Of a stretch of DNA of 64,000 bases, positions 33,771 to 43,243 are shown in pieces (within the stretch, counting starts at the first letter, position 1; the number at the start of each line of letters is the position of its first letter). The stretch lies in the NCBI GenBank assembly GCA_002435865.1, contig DIWV01000002.1, positions 150,814 through 214,813 on the forward strand, in the 5' to 3' direction. This DNA comes from Cloacimonetes bacterium UBA6097 (GTDB lineage Bacteria > Cloacimonadota > Cloacimonadia > Cloacimonadales > Cloacimonadaceae). Made by a program: the position numbers and the translations under genes. The notes beneath the pieces were generated by a model. The model was not told the origin of the DNA. It did not search any database and worked only from the letters and a program-made list of their open reading frames with translations.

Positions 33771-35537
33771 TCATTGTGGATTCAATTGTATTTGCTGTCC
33801 ACCTTGCGGTTTGGGAAGATCATAGAAATCTTTGCGGTTATCCTCAATTTTCATTTTTTGCCTTTGAGCATAATACCATTTATTCAGGTGGTCAGTTTTT
33901 ATTTTGTCATTTGCTTCTGCAATAAGTTTATTCTTTTGCTTCGCCCATACTGCCATATCTGGTTTTACTCTGTTTGTTACAAGAGCCAGAAAAGCATTAG
34001 TCACATTTTCTATAAGAGAGGTATATTGTCCTTCTTCAGTAGCCAGCAGGGAATCATTAAGAGCTTGGTTGGCAGGGATTCCGGGAATATTGGAATCATG
34101 TTTTATATCTTTTGCCTCTATAATCTTCATCGAATCCCTCTCAGCTATTGCTATATAATCCTCACCCTTGTGCTGATTGTAAAAATTACGGGCAAATTCT
34201 TTATTGGCTTCTATCTTCATACTCTTTTCAAGATTTGTGTTGATACCGGCTTTTTCTTTTTCATAAGGAGAGTAATGAGTTCCCAGGCTGTCTGATAATT
34301 CGAGGACATAAGCTTCGCCATTTCTTCCTGCTACGAATGCAGGAATGTATCCAACAGAATTTTTAAAAGCATCGGTTATTAATTCCGGATATTGCCCAAT
34401 TTCTCTTATTCCTTTGTCTTTTTCGTAAAATTCCTGTGTTTCTTCTACGGAGTAATCAAGCTTTGCAGCAGCTTCACTTAAACCCAGTTCCCTGGCAGCT
34501 AACATTAACCTCTCAGCAGCTTCTTTATCCGGCTCTGGTTTAATAAGTATATGTCTGGCTCTGACTTCGTCATTGCCTTGTTCATCCTTTCTTTTCTCAA
34601 GCGTCTGGATGATGTGCCAGCCAAATTGACTTTGAACCGGTACTGAAATTTGATTTATTTCCAAGGCAAAGGCTGTGTCTTCAAATACTTTTACCATTCT
34701 GCCTTTGCCAAACCAGCCTAAGTCTCCCCCCTGTTTACCAGAACCGGGATCTGCAGAGAATTGCTGAGCAAGTTCAGCAAAATCTGCTCCGTCAACAAGA
34801 GCCTGATATATTGAATCTGCTTTTGCTTTGGCTGCATTTTCGGATGTTATCTTGACAAAACGGTATTTTCTGGCAGGTTCTTTTATATAACTTTCTTTGT
34901 GACTGTTATAATAATTTACGGATGCTGAATCCGGAACTACCATATCAGGCATTGTAGTATAATCAAAATATATGATTCTGGCTGAAGCAAAATTGTTATT
35001 CTTTAGCCAAACGTTTTTGATGCTATCAGGTTTAGCCTTGACCTGATATTTAATAGTTGCAAAAAGCTTATCATATATCATGGTTTCCTTCACTAAATTC
35101 AATACGCTTTCTTTAAACTTAGCATCCATGTCCAAAGCTTGTTTAAACTTCGCAGGATCGAATGAACCATTGGTTTTAAGTGCTTCAATCTGCTTAACCT
35201 GGATAGGTGTATTCTTTAAAGCGCTATCAAGAGCTTCCTGGTCTGTTATAACAATACCGCGTTGCTTAATCTCGCTGTCATAGATTGCTCTGCCAATCAG
35301 TTCATCCCAGCATTGGTTATTAAGCTCTTTCTTTCTTTCAGTGCTAAGGGTTCCTTCCTTGGATTGCCAGTAGCTGTAGTAATTATTAAGAATACCATTG
35401 AATTCTTCGTATGTGTAAGTCTTGTTGTTTATCTTTCCAACAATTCCTTTAGGATTGCGGTTGGTCTGAGCCGATAAAACAACTGCTAATGAAATGAGGA
35501 TCAATATCAATCCAGAAGTATGAATTGCTTTTAACAT
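33771..35537 (-). CDS. Periplasmic parvulin-type peptidyl-prolyl isomerase (SurA/PpiD-like)
   Basis: A 588-residue chaperone with signal sequence (LILILISLAVVLSAQ). A SurA_N-like helical region (about 40-180, YEEFNGILNNYYSYW, WDELIGRAIYDSEIKQRG) precedes a parvulin domain at about 225-320 with SIYQALVDGADFAELAQQFSAD, GGDLGWFGKGRMV and FGWHIIQTLEKR. A second, degenerate parvulin-like part follows from ARHILIKPEP. It probably assists outer-membrane protein folding. A strong terminator lies directly after it. It ends in a Pro/Gln-rich tail. Confidence 0.9.
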   Translation of the reverse strand: MLKAIHTSGLILILISLAVVLSAQTNRNPKGIVGKINNKTYTYEEFNGILNNYYSYWQSKEGTLSTERKKELNNQCWDELIGRAIYDSEIKQRGIVITDQEALDSALKNTPIQVKQIEALKTNGSFDPAKFKQALDMDAKFKESVLNLVKETMIYDKLFATIKYQVKAKPDSIKNVWLKNNNFASARIIYFDYTTMPDMVVPDSASVNYYNSHKESYIKEPARKYRFVKITSENAAKAKADSIYQALVDGADFAELAQQFSADPGSGKQGGDLGWFGKGRMVKVFEDTAFALEINQISVPVQSQFGWHIIQTLEKRKDEQGNDEVRARHILIKPEPDKEAAERLMLAARELGLSEAAAKLDYSVEETQEFYEKDKGIREIGQYPELITDAFKNSVGYIPAFVAGRNGEAYVLELSDSLGTHYSPYEKEKAGINTNLEKSMKIEANKEFARNFYNQHKGEDYIAIAERDSMKIIEAKDIKHDSNIPGIPANQALNDSLLATEEGQYTSLIENVTNAFLALVTNRVKPDMAVWAKQKNKLIAEANDKIKTDHLNKWYYAQRQKMKIEDNRKDFYDLPKPQGGQQIQLNPQ

Positions 35538-35607
35538 TCTGATCTCCTGTTTCTAGTTTTTTCCATAAATGCAATGTTTGAGAATAAGCTTTTTCGTCAA
35601 CTTTCTT

Positions 35608-35637
35608 TTAAAAAAAAGCCCGGTCATACAACCGGGC
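35608..35637 (-). terminator. Rho-independent terminator of the T9SS protein gene
   Basis: On the minus strand GCCCGGT-TGTATG-ACCGGGC is followed by eight T. It begins 28 bp after the stop of the 35665-38457 gene. Classical intrinsic terminator. Confidence 0.92.
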
Positions 35638-35664
35638 CTCTTAGTATATTGTCTTATGTGTTAA

Positions 35665-38457
35665 CTATTTGCTCAGCAGCATTTTCCTGGTAAGGCTCCG
35701 GTTATTATTATCCAATCTGTAGAAATAAATTCCACTGGCTACTGAATTATTCATGTTATCAGTACCATTCCAAACAGCTTTGTATTCACCTGCTTTAAGA
35801 TTGTTATTTACCAGAGTTTTGACAATCTGACCCTTTGTATTGTATATAGTCAAAGAAGTCTGACCATCTTTGGGAATGCTGTAGCTGATAGAAGTTTCAG
35901 GATTGAAAGGATTGGGATAGTTACTTGCTGTAAATACAAAAGGAACTATTCCGGGATCTTCTGAACCTGTACCGTTTTCAACTATGCAATGGATCATAAT
36001 CTCACCTGTTGTAACTGCTTCCCAGCCTGTCGGTAATTTCTTGTAGCTGTGTCCGTTTGAACTTGTATCCAGTCCAATAGTTGAAGCATTCGAATATTCA
36101 TAGATTGCAATATAGAAATCACCATCATCAATAGTAATATCTGAGCCGGTCGGAACAGGAATATAATTCCAGCCCTCTACAATTGATGTTGCAGCATATG
36201 TAAACTGAGTAAGATGACTGGCGCCCGGCATTCCGTCAACTCCGTTGTCATCATATACCCTGATTATCATTGGTGAGTTTCCAACACTGCTTACATAAAT
36301 CTTTATAAATTTAATTGTTGAAACATAGTTATTCTCGAACTTGACAGCCATTGAATTGGATGAGCCTACACTGAAAGCCTGCTCTGCAGATCCATCATCA
36401 TAACCCAAATCAGCATAACCCACAGGTAATACATACACTGTTACTAAGTTTGACGGCAAAGATTCATTTACTCCGTACATACCGGTAACTTTATATGTGT
36501 GCAGTCCGCCCGTAACGTTTGCATCTGAGTAAGTCAAGACAGTGGGTAATACTGTTCCAATTTCAACGTCATCCTTGTAGATTCTATATGCTGTAAGCTC
36601 TCGGTCATTGCGTGAACTGTTATGTTCCATTAAAACAGTTCTGTTGGTAGCATCGGCTACATATGCCTGTATGTTCCAGTTAGCATCAACATCGCCTGAT
36701 GAAGCATCATATAAAGAACTCCAGGTAGAACTTGTACGATATAAGTCTCCATAACCTGCAACTGCAGGACCTGCATCATTACCTGCCGGATATTCGCCTG
36801 CTGCATGTGGACACATGTATCCTACCCATACATACTGACCCGTAGGAATCGCAAAAGGAGTGGTTAATGTAACTGTATTCCAGGCACCAATTGTTGGATT
36901 GGTAACAACCTGAGAATATACTTCGTTACCTGTTGCACCGGTGTAAATTTTAATTGTATAAGTAATTCCAGCTTGATTGGGCCAGAATTTTACCTGAGTT
37001 ATGTTCATTCCGATATAAGGAAGTATACTATTGGGACCTGATGGAGCCCATTTAACAGCAACCTCAAGATTTCCGCCATTAGTAAGGCCTATAGCATCAG
37101 CGTTTGTGCCATCATCATAACCAATCCAACCGGGTTGACCACCACCGCCCGGTTCACTCCAGTTCAGTTCTACAGTGTTTCCTAAAACTGAAGCAGTCAA
37201 ATTGGATGGTTCTGCCAGGAAGATATCGTTATAAATCTTGAAATCATCTATCATGATGCCGGTTCCCGATGGAGTATCAGCATCTGATTGAAAATACCAG
37301 CGGAATTGAGCAGTCATGCCATGATAATCAGTAATATAACCATCTAATGTATAACTTTCTATAGCTGATGACCATAAATCCGGGGCATCAGTATAAACAT
37401 AATTATTACCTGTTGGACTACCATATGGATTACTCATTGCATTCCAGGTTATCCCATTATTTACTGTTATTTCCCATCCCCAATAATCTACATTAGGGAA
37501 TGTGTCTGGATCAGTAAAGAGACCTTTTATCATAAAGTCTACGCGGATATCTCCATCAGCCGGAAGTACAATCGGAGGAGAAATCAAATAATTCATCATA
37601 TTAGGATTGTAAGTCATCTGAGCATTTTGATTGACATAAGCATGAGTTGGTGACGGTGCATCTGCTACAACAGTTAAATTCCATAAATCTCCACCTAACG
37701 GAACCAAGCTGTCCCATGTCATTAGATCATCATCTACACCGTTGTTTGTATATGTGCCTAATGCAATATCATCAACCATCATTCCAAACATAGCAGGTGC
37801 ATCACCGGTTGAATAAGCCGGATCAGAAGCAAAGGCAAACCTGATTTTTACGTTTTGACCTGCATAACTGGTAAGAGCAAAGGTTGCATTCTGCCATCCA
37901 TTAGAGTTACCGCCCCAACCGGGAATATTAGGACCTTCGCCATGTTCAAAACCAAAAGCATAAGAAGAAGTCATATTATACGCTGGAGTTCCGCTAATCG
38001 GTGTCCAGGTCATTCCGTTATCAATTGAGATTCTTACATTACAGGCATCCCATCCGTTATAGGGTGGATCTGCACCGGCAGTAGCTTCTACATTATATTT
38101 GACTTTGAATGTCAATGTAGGGCTTGTGGTAGGAACTAAAATCTGTGGTGTATCGAGAACCAGATACTGATGATCATAATAGCCACCGATATTGGTACCC
38201 ACTGCTAAGGAAGGATCACCCATCCACCATGCATCACCCTGGGGTGCTCCATCATTATAAATATGCCATTCACTTGGTGAAACCGCACCATCAAAATGTG
38301 TCCATCCTGTTCCACCTGTTTCGAAGTTTTCAGAATAAGCCACAACTTCATATCTGCTTGTCTTGCTTTGGGGTGTTCTTTGAGTTGCTGTAACCCCATT
38401 TGCAAAAACTACAGAAACCAATAAAAGAGTCAGGACAATAATCCAAAATTTTTTCAT
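35665..38457 (-). CDS. Secreted choice-of-anchor-J type protein with T9SS sorting domain
   Basis: A 930-residue secreted protein with signal peptide (FWIIVLTLLLVSVVFA). Two jelly-roll-like 'choice-of-anchor J'/MAM-like regions are visible at about 40-225 (ENFETGGTGWTHF, WHIYNDGAPQGDAWWMGD, VKIRFAFASDP, MVDDIALG) and about 235-415 (second MIDDFKIYND), followed by FN3-like segments and further beta domains. The end (about 845-930) is a T9SS type-A sorting domain: NYPNPFNPETSISYSI, GIYFYRL, KMLLSK. No protease active site was recognised. It has its own strong promoter (38508-38536), AAGGAGGAAC site and intrinsic terminator, so it is a well-expressed single-gene unit. Confidence 0.85.
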   Translation of the reverse strand: MKKFWIIVLTLLLVSVVFANGVTATQRTPQSKTSRYEVVAYSENFETGGTGWTHFDGAVSPSEWHIYNDGAPQGDAWWMGDPSLAVGTNIGGYYDHQYLVLDTPQILVPTTSPTLTFKVKYNVEATAGADPPYNGWDACNVRISIDNGMTWTPISGTPAYNMTSSYAFGFEHGEGPNIPGWGGNSNGWQNATFALTSYAGQNVKIRFAFASDPAYSTGDAPAMFGMMVDDIALGTYTNNGVDDDLMTWDSLVPLGGDLWNLTVVADAPSPTHAYVNQNAQMTYNPNMMNYLISPPIVLPADGDIRVDFMIKGLFTDPDTFPNVDYWGWEITVNNGITWNAMSNPYGSPTGNNYVYTDAPDLWSSAIESYTLDGYITDYHGMTAQFRWYFQSDADTPSGTGIMIDDFKIYNDIFLAEPSNLTASVLGNTVELNWSEPGGGGQPGWIGYDDGTNADAIGLTNGGNLEVAVKWAPSGPNSILPYIGMNITQVKFWPNQAGITYTIKIYTGATGNEVYSQVVTNPTIGAWNTVTLTTPFAIPTGQYVWVGYMCPHAAGEYPAGNDAGPAVAGYGDLYRTSSTWSSLYDASSGDVDANWNIQAYVADATNRTVLMEHNSSRNDRELTAYRIYKDDVEIGTVLPTVLTYSDANVTGGLHTYKVTGMYGVNESLPSNLVTVYVLPVGYADLGYDDGSAEQAFSVGSSNSMAVKFENNYVSTIKFIKIYVSSVGNSPMIIRVYDDNGVDGMPGASHLTQFTYAATSIVEGWNYIPVPTGSDITIDDGDFYIAIYEYSNASTIGLDTSSNGHSYKKLPTGWEAVTTGEIMIHCIVENGTGSEDPGIVPFVFTASNYPNPFNPETSISYSIPKDGQTSLTIYNTKGQIVKTLVNNNLKAGEYKAVWNGTDNMNNSVASGIYFYRLDNNNRSLTRKMLLSK

Positions 38458-38507
38458 TGTTCCTCCTTAATATTTCTCCGTTTATTATTAATTTAAGCTA
38501 TTTACAT

Positions 38508-38536
38508 CATATACGCAAACTGCTCTTTTTTGTCAA
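38508..38536 (-). promoter_or_regulatory. Sigma70-like promoter of the T9SS protein gene
   Basis: Minus strand TTGACA (38531-38536), 17-bp spacer, TATATG (38508-38513), 50 bp before the start codon. The best promoter match in the window. Confidence 0.65.
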
Positions 38537-38756
38537 AAGATTTTTTTCTACCTTTGAACCGAAGTTATCTAAATCATAATTATGTAATATTTATTCCAAT
38601 TACATTGGTTAATCCTGAACCATACTGTTAAAATACTTTCTGCTTGACTTAAAAAAGATTAGTCTGTAAATGAGAAACATCAGACAAAATTAATCTCAAT
38701 CACTTTAATACCGGACTTTTAGAACATCATAAGAGATTGTAAATAATGAGGTAATA

Positions 38757-39560
38757 ATGAACCTATGGAATGACATCTTCCCTAAAAGGAAACCTGTTAT
38801 CGGGATGATACACGTACAGGCATTACCAGGTACACCCAAACATCACTTATCACTCAAGAAAATTATTGAGCAGGCTGTTAAGGAAGCAATTCTGTATGAA
38901 AAGTGCGGACTTGATGCCATTATGCTTGAGAATATGCATGATGTACCTTATTTAAACAAAAAAGTGGGAGCAGAGGTAATCGCTTATATGACTGCAATTG
39001 CCTGTGCTGTGCGCAAGGCGGTCAATGTCCCTGCTGGTATCCAGATTCTGGCAGGCGCAAATATGGAAGCTTTGGCAGTTGCACATGCGGCTAATCTTAA
39101 TTTTATCAGGGCAGAAGGTTTTGTCTTTGGACATATTGCAGATGAAGGTTACATGGATAGCTGTGCCGGAGAGCTTTTACGCTACCGCAAGCTTATTGGA
39201 GCAGAAAACATTGCGGTTTTTACTGACATTAAGAAAAAGCATTCTGCTCATAGTATAACTTCCGATGTTTCCATTGCTGAAACTGCCAAAGCAGCAGAGT
39301 TCTTTCTCAGTGACGGACTGGTAGTCACAGGTTCTTCTACAGGCAAAGCTGTTAGTATAAAAGACCTGACAGATGTAAGAAAAGCTTCGTCTTTACCTGT
39401 CCTGGTTGGCTCAGGTATAACATCTGACAACTTAAAAGACTATTGGCAACATGCTGACGGCTTTATTGTGGGCTCTTTTTTCAAAGAAGCAGGACTTTGG
39501 TCTAATCCAGTGTCTGAATCACGCATCAGAGATTTGATAAAAAAGGCAAAAGCACTTTAA
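38757..39560 (+). CDS. BtpA/SgcQ family protein
   Basis: A 267-residue TIM-barrel-like protein of the BtpA family. The family was named from a cyanobacterial photosystem I biogenesis factor, but in heterotrophs its role is unknown and it often accompanies sugar metabolism genes. Motifs: VIGMIHVQALPGTP (14-27), DAIMLENMHDVPY, VNVPAGIQILAGANMEA, FIRAEGFVFGHIADEG and LVGSGITSDNLKDYW. Cytoplasmic, full length. GAGGT precedes the start codon. No clear functional link with its neighbours. Confidence 0.88.
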   Translation: MNLWNDIFPKRKPVIGMIHVQALPGTPKHHLSLKKIIEQAVKEAILYEKCGLDAIMLENMHDVPYLNKKVGAEVIAYMTAIACAVRKAVNVPAGIQILAGANMEALAVAHAANLNFIRAEGFVFGHIADEGYMDSCAGELLRYRKLIGAENIAVFTDIKKKHSAHSITSDVSIAETAKAAEFFLSDGLVVTGSSTGKAVSIKDLTDVRKASSLPVLVGSGITSDNLKDYWQHADGFIVGSFFKEAGLWSNPVSESRIRDLIKKAKAL

Positions 39561-39597
39561 TTCAATAAAATAAGAATAACCATCAGATAAAAAGTAC

Positions 39598-39625
39598 TTG
39601 ACACTTTCACTATTTTTATTATCAT
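39598..39625 (+). promoter_or_regulatory. Promoter of secreted Cys/Glu-rich protein gene
   Basis: TTGACA (39598-39603), 16-bp spacer, TATCAT (39620-39625), 37 bp before the start codon. Confidence 0.5.
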
Positions 39626-39638
39626 ATTATTATGATAA
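39619..39638. promoter_or_regulatory. Palindrome over the -10 region
   Basis: TTATCATA-TTAT-TATGATAA, a perfect 8-bp inverted repeat covering the -10 and start site. The ATTATC/GATAAT half sites vaguely resemble a Fur-type box, but the match is too loose to name a regulator. Confidence 0.4.
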
Positions 39639-39661
39639 TCAATACATTAAGGAGAATCAAA

Positions 39662-40285
39662 ATGAAAAAAATCATATTACTGATAACAACAATTACACTT
39701 TTGCTATTTGCAGCTTCGCTTTTAGCAGAAGATATGATGAAAACAATACCCGGGGCAGACGGCGAAAATGTACAAAAAGCTGTCGATCCTGATGCCGAAA
39801 GAGCCTTTTACGGTTACTTATCTGATGTGATGTGTGGAGAAAAGGGTATAGATCCTGAGGAAAATGATCTCACCCAAACTCCCGAGAAACATACTAAAGC
39901 CTGTATGATGGCTGAAGAATGTGCAAATTCAGGTTATGGAATCTTTGTAAAGGATGAAAAAGGTACATATGAATTCTTTAAGTTTGCCGAGAATGGGAAT
40001 CAGATGGTAAGAGACAATTTACTCCCCAATACTGAAAAAGAATATGGCATCATGATAATTGTTATGGGAAGAATGAATAAAGATGGTTTTATTGATGTAA
40101 AATCCATTAATGAAGCAGCGATGGAAAATGAAGCTGCAGAAATGAAAGAAGAAGAAATGAAAGAAGAAGAAATGAAAGAAGAAGTAAAAGAAGAAATCAT
40201 GAAGAAACAAGCTAATGAAGAAATGAAAAAAGCTGAAATGGAAAAACAGGTACCCGGATTGAAAACTAACAAAGTTAAAGAATAA
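39662..40285 (+). CDS. Secreted protein with shared YG...VVVxGxLN domain and EMKEE tail
   Basis: A 207-residue exported protein; AAGGAGAATCAAA before ATG 39662 and the signal peptide (IILLITTITLLLFAASLLAE) set the start. A Cys-containing region (YLSDVMCGEKG, KHTKACMMAEECAN, Cys at about 60, 84, 89) leads into a compact domain, about 93-160: GYGIFVKDEKGTYEFF, KFAENGNQMV, IMIIVMGRMNKDGFIDVKSI. The same pattern is in the proteins at 46285-48009 and 48145-48696. The C-terminus is low-complexity (EMKEE in five-residue steps, a 15-bp DNA repeat) and rich in Lys/Glu. Function unknown; periplasmic or surface location inferred. A bidirectional terminator follows. Confidence 0.75.
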   Translation: MKKIILLITTITLLLFAASLLAEDMMKTIPGADGENVQKAVDPDAERAFYGYLSDVMCGEKGIDPEENDLTQTPEKHTKACMMAEECANSGYGIFVKDEKGTYEFFKFAENGNQMVRDNLLPNTEKEYGIMIIVMGRMNKDGFIDVKSINEAAMENEAAEMKEEEMKEEEMKEEVKEEIMKKQANEEMKKAEMEKQVPGLKTNKVKE

Positions 40286-40303
40286 TCTAATTAAACCTAA
40301 ATA

Positions 40304-40333
40304 AAAAAAGGCAGGTTAATTCCTGCCTTTTTT
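40304..40333. terminator. Bidirectional intrinsic terminator
   Basis: AAAAAAGGCAGG-TTAATT-CCTGCCTTTTTT, a 12-bp stem with A and T flanks, serving both the plus-strand gene ending at 40285 and the minus-strand GH13 gene ending at 40353. Confidence 0.92.
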
Positions 40334-40352
40334 GTTTTGAAAAACAACTATT

Positions 40353-42119
40353 CTAATCATATCTTGATAATATTATTACACTATAAGGACCTATAGTAAT
40401 CTCTGCTGAATATTTGAAACCATGTTTTCTGCTTTCTGAAGCAAACACATCCATACTGGGATGATTACTGAAATCCCTGCCGTAACCATTCCAGTCGCTG
40501 TTGAAAAGCAATTTCCATTTACCCGGATGAGGAAATCCTATTTTATAATTGTACTGAGGTTCGTGAAGGAAGTTTGCTACAACAACTGTATCATCACCTG
40601 CTCCACCCCGGTCCCAACGGTGAAAAGCAATAACTTTACGGATTTCATTCTTATGAAACACATTAACTGATTGCCCCTTTAACCCATTGGACGTACCATT
40701 TTTGTTCAATCGTAAATGAATCAGGTCACGGTAAAGATTTACTATTCCGCTGAAAGATTTATCTTTATCCCAGTTCAAAGGGATATCGTCCATAAATTTG
40801 CTGCTTTCCAGAAACTCCTGCCCCTGAAAAATCATCGGTACTCCCGGGGTGGTAAACACAAGTGCCGCTGCAAGTGTCGAACGCTTTTGTGCATGCCATC
40901 CTGTTGGATCGGGATTATCAATTTCCCAGGGTATGCGTGACCTGTCATTACTCACAGAATCATGAGATTCGCTGAATATCACCCTCTCAAAAGCATCAGA
41001 ATTGTAACGAAATGATATTGCCCTTGCAACATCTTTCATGCTGCGTTTGTGATCAGAAGATGTTGTTACAGCATCCCGGATTGGATTTAGAAAATTACAA
41101 TCCCATTGTGAACCGAATCCTGCTCCTCCGTGTTCTATATCTTTGGTTAGCCAGGCATTATTCTGCATATCCTCAGCAATTACTATCTTACCCGGATGAT
41201 CTTTAGTAATATCACCATTAATCCATTGCATCATGATCCAGGCTTCGGGTAGTTTATTCTTTTCTTTTCCGTCCACTGTCCGCATCAGCTGAGTACTATC
41301 AAAACGAAGACCATCAACATGATATTCATTCAGCCACATTTCAGCATTGTCATAAATGTATTTACGAACCATATTATTACTATAGTCAGGTCTTGTCTCG
41401 CCCCAGGGAGTATGTGCTCGCCAATCATTATAGAAGTAAATACCGCCTTTTCCATTTTCAGACCAGCCGTCAAACTGCCAGAGGTCAAGGTCCTGCGGTC
41501 CAAAGTGGTTGTAAACCACATCCAGGATTATGGCAAATCCTTCCTGATGTGCTTTCCTGATAAAGCGTTTGAAAGCTCTCGGTCCACCGTAAGATGTTTC
41601 TACTGAAAATATCTGCGAAGGATTATATCCCCACGAACGTTCGCCTGCAAATTCAGCAACAGGCATGATTTCCAGGGCATTTACCCCAAGTTTCTTTAGA
41701 TGGTCGAGATTATTGAGAATGCCTTTAAATGTGCCTGTGCCTGATTCATTGTCAGTCATACTGAATGTACCAACATGCAGTTCATAGATAACCAAATGGT
41801 TCCATGCAGGCAGATGAAAGTTATCACCTTCCCAGTCAAACTGTGCATCATGAACTATGCAGTTACCTTTGGAGGAAGTAACTTCCTGTGCATAAGGATC
41901 GAGTCTGGTCAATTCACCCTGGTCTGTATAAAGACGAAATAAATATTCGTCCCCGGGTTTTGCTTTTGGGATATCTAAGTACCAGCAACCGTTGTTCTCC
42001 GATTCCATCATGTAATCGCCAGGATACCAATTATTAAAAGTACCGATAACTGCTGCAGCCCTGGCATGAGGAGCCCATATCCTGAAAGCTACTCCATTCC
42101 AGTGAGGAATTGAACCCAT
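40353..42119 (-). CDS. GH13 alpha-glucan branching-enzyme-like protein
   Basis: A 588-residue glycoside hydrolase family 13 protein with an N-terminal CBM48-like domain (VAFRIWAPHARAAAVIGTFNNW, 10-31) as in branching enzymes and trehalohydrolases. The barrel has DVVYNHFG (200-207), the nucleophile in DGLRFDS (Asp274), acid/base Glu316 in IVIAEDMQ and transition-state Asp387 in SESHDS, so it should be catalytic. The C-terminal domain ends YSVIILSR. It lacks the long N-terminus of classic GlgB. Probable reaction: alpha-1,6 branching or related transfer on alpha-glucan; exact specificity cannot be fixed. No other glycogen gene is in the window. A bidirectional terminator ends it. Confidence 0.85.
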   Translation of the reverse strand: MGSIPHWNGVAFRIWAPHARAAAVIGTFNNWYPGDYMMESENNGCWYLDIPKAKPGDEYLFRLYTDQGELTRLDPYAQEVTSSKGNCIVHDAQFDWEGDNFHLPAWNHLVIYELHVGTFSMTDNESGTGTFKGILNNLDHLKKLGVNALEIMPVAEFAGERSWGYNPSQIFSVETSYGGPRAFKRFIRKAHQEGFAIILDVVYNHFGPQDLDLWQFDGWSENGKGGIYFYNDWRAHTPWGETRPDYSNNMVRKYIYDNAEMWLNEYHVDGLRFDSTQLMRTVDGKEKNKLPEAWIMMQWINGDITKDHPGKIVIAEDMQNNAWLTKDIEHGGAGFGSQWDCNFLNPIRDAVTTSSDHKRSMKDVARAISFRYNSDAFERVIFSESHDSVSNDRSRIPWEIDNPDPTGWHAQKRSTLAAALVFTTPGVPMIFQGQEFLESSKFMDDIPLNWDKDKSFSGIVNLYRDLIHLRLNKNGTSNGLKGQSVNVFHKNEIRKVIAFHRWDRGGAGDDTVVVANFLHEPQYNYKIGFPHPGKWKLLFNSDWNGYGRDFSNHPSMDVFASESRKHGFKYSAEITIGPYSVIILSRYD

Positions 42120-42197
42120 GCCGCTTTGTTTGTCTATTCTTTCCTCCGTGACAAATTCAGGTCTTTTTTTCTTTACTTTCTAAATAGTAGAACGATT

Positions 42198-42938
42198 CTA
42201 ATAACCCAATTCAAAACCGACTGTTGCATAGTGGAAAAGAGCAAAGTTATAGACTTCGTCATTATCTGCTCCGCCTTCCAGCAAGCGGTAGCCTACTTTA
42301 AGTTTTGCCCAGTCTGCAAGCTTATATCTGACTCCGGCATAAATATCTTCAGCCCTTCCCTGTGGTGCTGCCAAGGCATCTCCTTCAAAAAGCAATGAAA
42401 AGCGCTCATTCAAGGTATGATTGAGCTTGAAGTTTAATATAGGTACAAAGCCTGTGTTAGACTTTTTGGCAGATAGTCCTCCTCCACTAAGAGATATTTC
42501 TGCATCCCTGATTTTTGCTGTAAAACCTATGCCAAATTCAGTCATAGGCTTTTTAACAAAATCATACCTGTACGTCAAGCGGTAGGAATCAAATCTGTAT
42601 GTAGCTTTCATTTTTTCATCTGCGGGAAAGTTTATGCCTTCAAAATTGACTAAATCATCAAATGTGCCTTCAGATTTGACTGTCAAGGGAGCATATAAAA
42701 CTGATAGAGAGTGTTTCTTTCCCAGGTTTTGTGTGACTCTTATGCGCACAAATGGTGGTGTTTCTGCATTCAAATCATCTGTTAAGGAAAACAGCGTACC
42801 AGTATCTCCGGGAATTCTTGCATCACTGTATCCGGCAAAGACAAATCCGCTTTCAAGATCAAATTTTGTTTGCCCCTGCAGATTTACTGCCAGGCAAAGG
42901 ATTACGAAAACTAAAGATATTATTGATTTGTTTCTCAT
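42198..42938 (-). CDS. Outer-membrane beta-barrel protein
   Basis: A 246-residue protein with signal peptide (IISLVFVILCLAVNLQG) and repeated amphipathic strands: VRIRVTQNLGKKHSLSVLYA, YRFDSYRLTYRYDFV, VPILNFKLNHTLNERFSLLF, YAGVRYKLADWAKLKVGYRL. It ends ATVGFELGY with a terminal aromatic, as expected for BAM-inserted barrels. No specific family. It lies just after the DUF3795 gene on the same strand (2 bp gap) and may be co-transcribed with M28 peptidase and DUF3795. Confidence 0.75.
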   Translation of the reverse strand: MRNKSIISLVFVILCLAVNLQGQTKFDLESGFVFAGYSDARIPGDTGTLFSLTDDLNAETPPFVRIRVTQNLGKKHSLSVLYAPLTVKSEGTFDDLVNFEGINFPADEKMKATYRFDSYRLTYRYDFVKKPMTEFGIGFTAKIRDAEISLSGGGLSAKKSNTGFVPILNFKLNHTLNERFSLLFEGDALAAPQGRAEDIYAGVRYKLADWAKLKVGYRLLEGGADNDEVYNFALFHYATVGFELGY

Positions 42939-42940
42939 GA

Positions 42941-43243
42941 TTACTCCTTCTCTCTTTTGTTCAGGTTTTTTAATCTGGAAGCAATATCTGCTTCAAACTC
43001 TGCATCACTTGCATCCGGATTGCGTGTATCGTACCATACTTTGCATGGTGCCTGTCCGCAATCGCTGCAAGAAGAAAGTCCCTTTTCTTTAGCACAGTCA
43101 TAAATCGGGCATCTTTCCCTGCCATAATACACTGCCCAGGCTACTTTGCCCTGCAGTTCATTGCAGCCTGCACATTCAACCGAATATGCCCTGCAATCCG
43201 TAGAACAATTTACTCCGCATACACTTAACATATCTTGTACCAT
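42941..43243 (-). CDS. DUF3795 cysteine-rich protein
   Basis: A 100-residue protein with eleven cysteines arranged as in DUF3795: LSVCGVNCSTDCRAYSVECAGC type spacing (9-27), then ERCPIYDCAKEKG and SSCSDCGQAPC. A metal- or cluster-binding role is likely but unproven. It starts directly at the end of the M28 peptidase gene (no gap) and ends 2 bp before the outer-membrane protein gene, so these three are one operon. Confidence 0.85.
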   Translation of the reverse strand: MVQDMLSVCGVNCSTDCRAYSVECAGCNELQGKVAWAVYYGRERCPIYDCAKEKGLSSCSDCGQAPCKVWYDTRNPDASDAEFEADIASRLKNLNKREKE

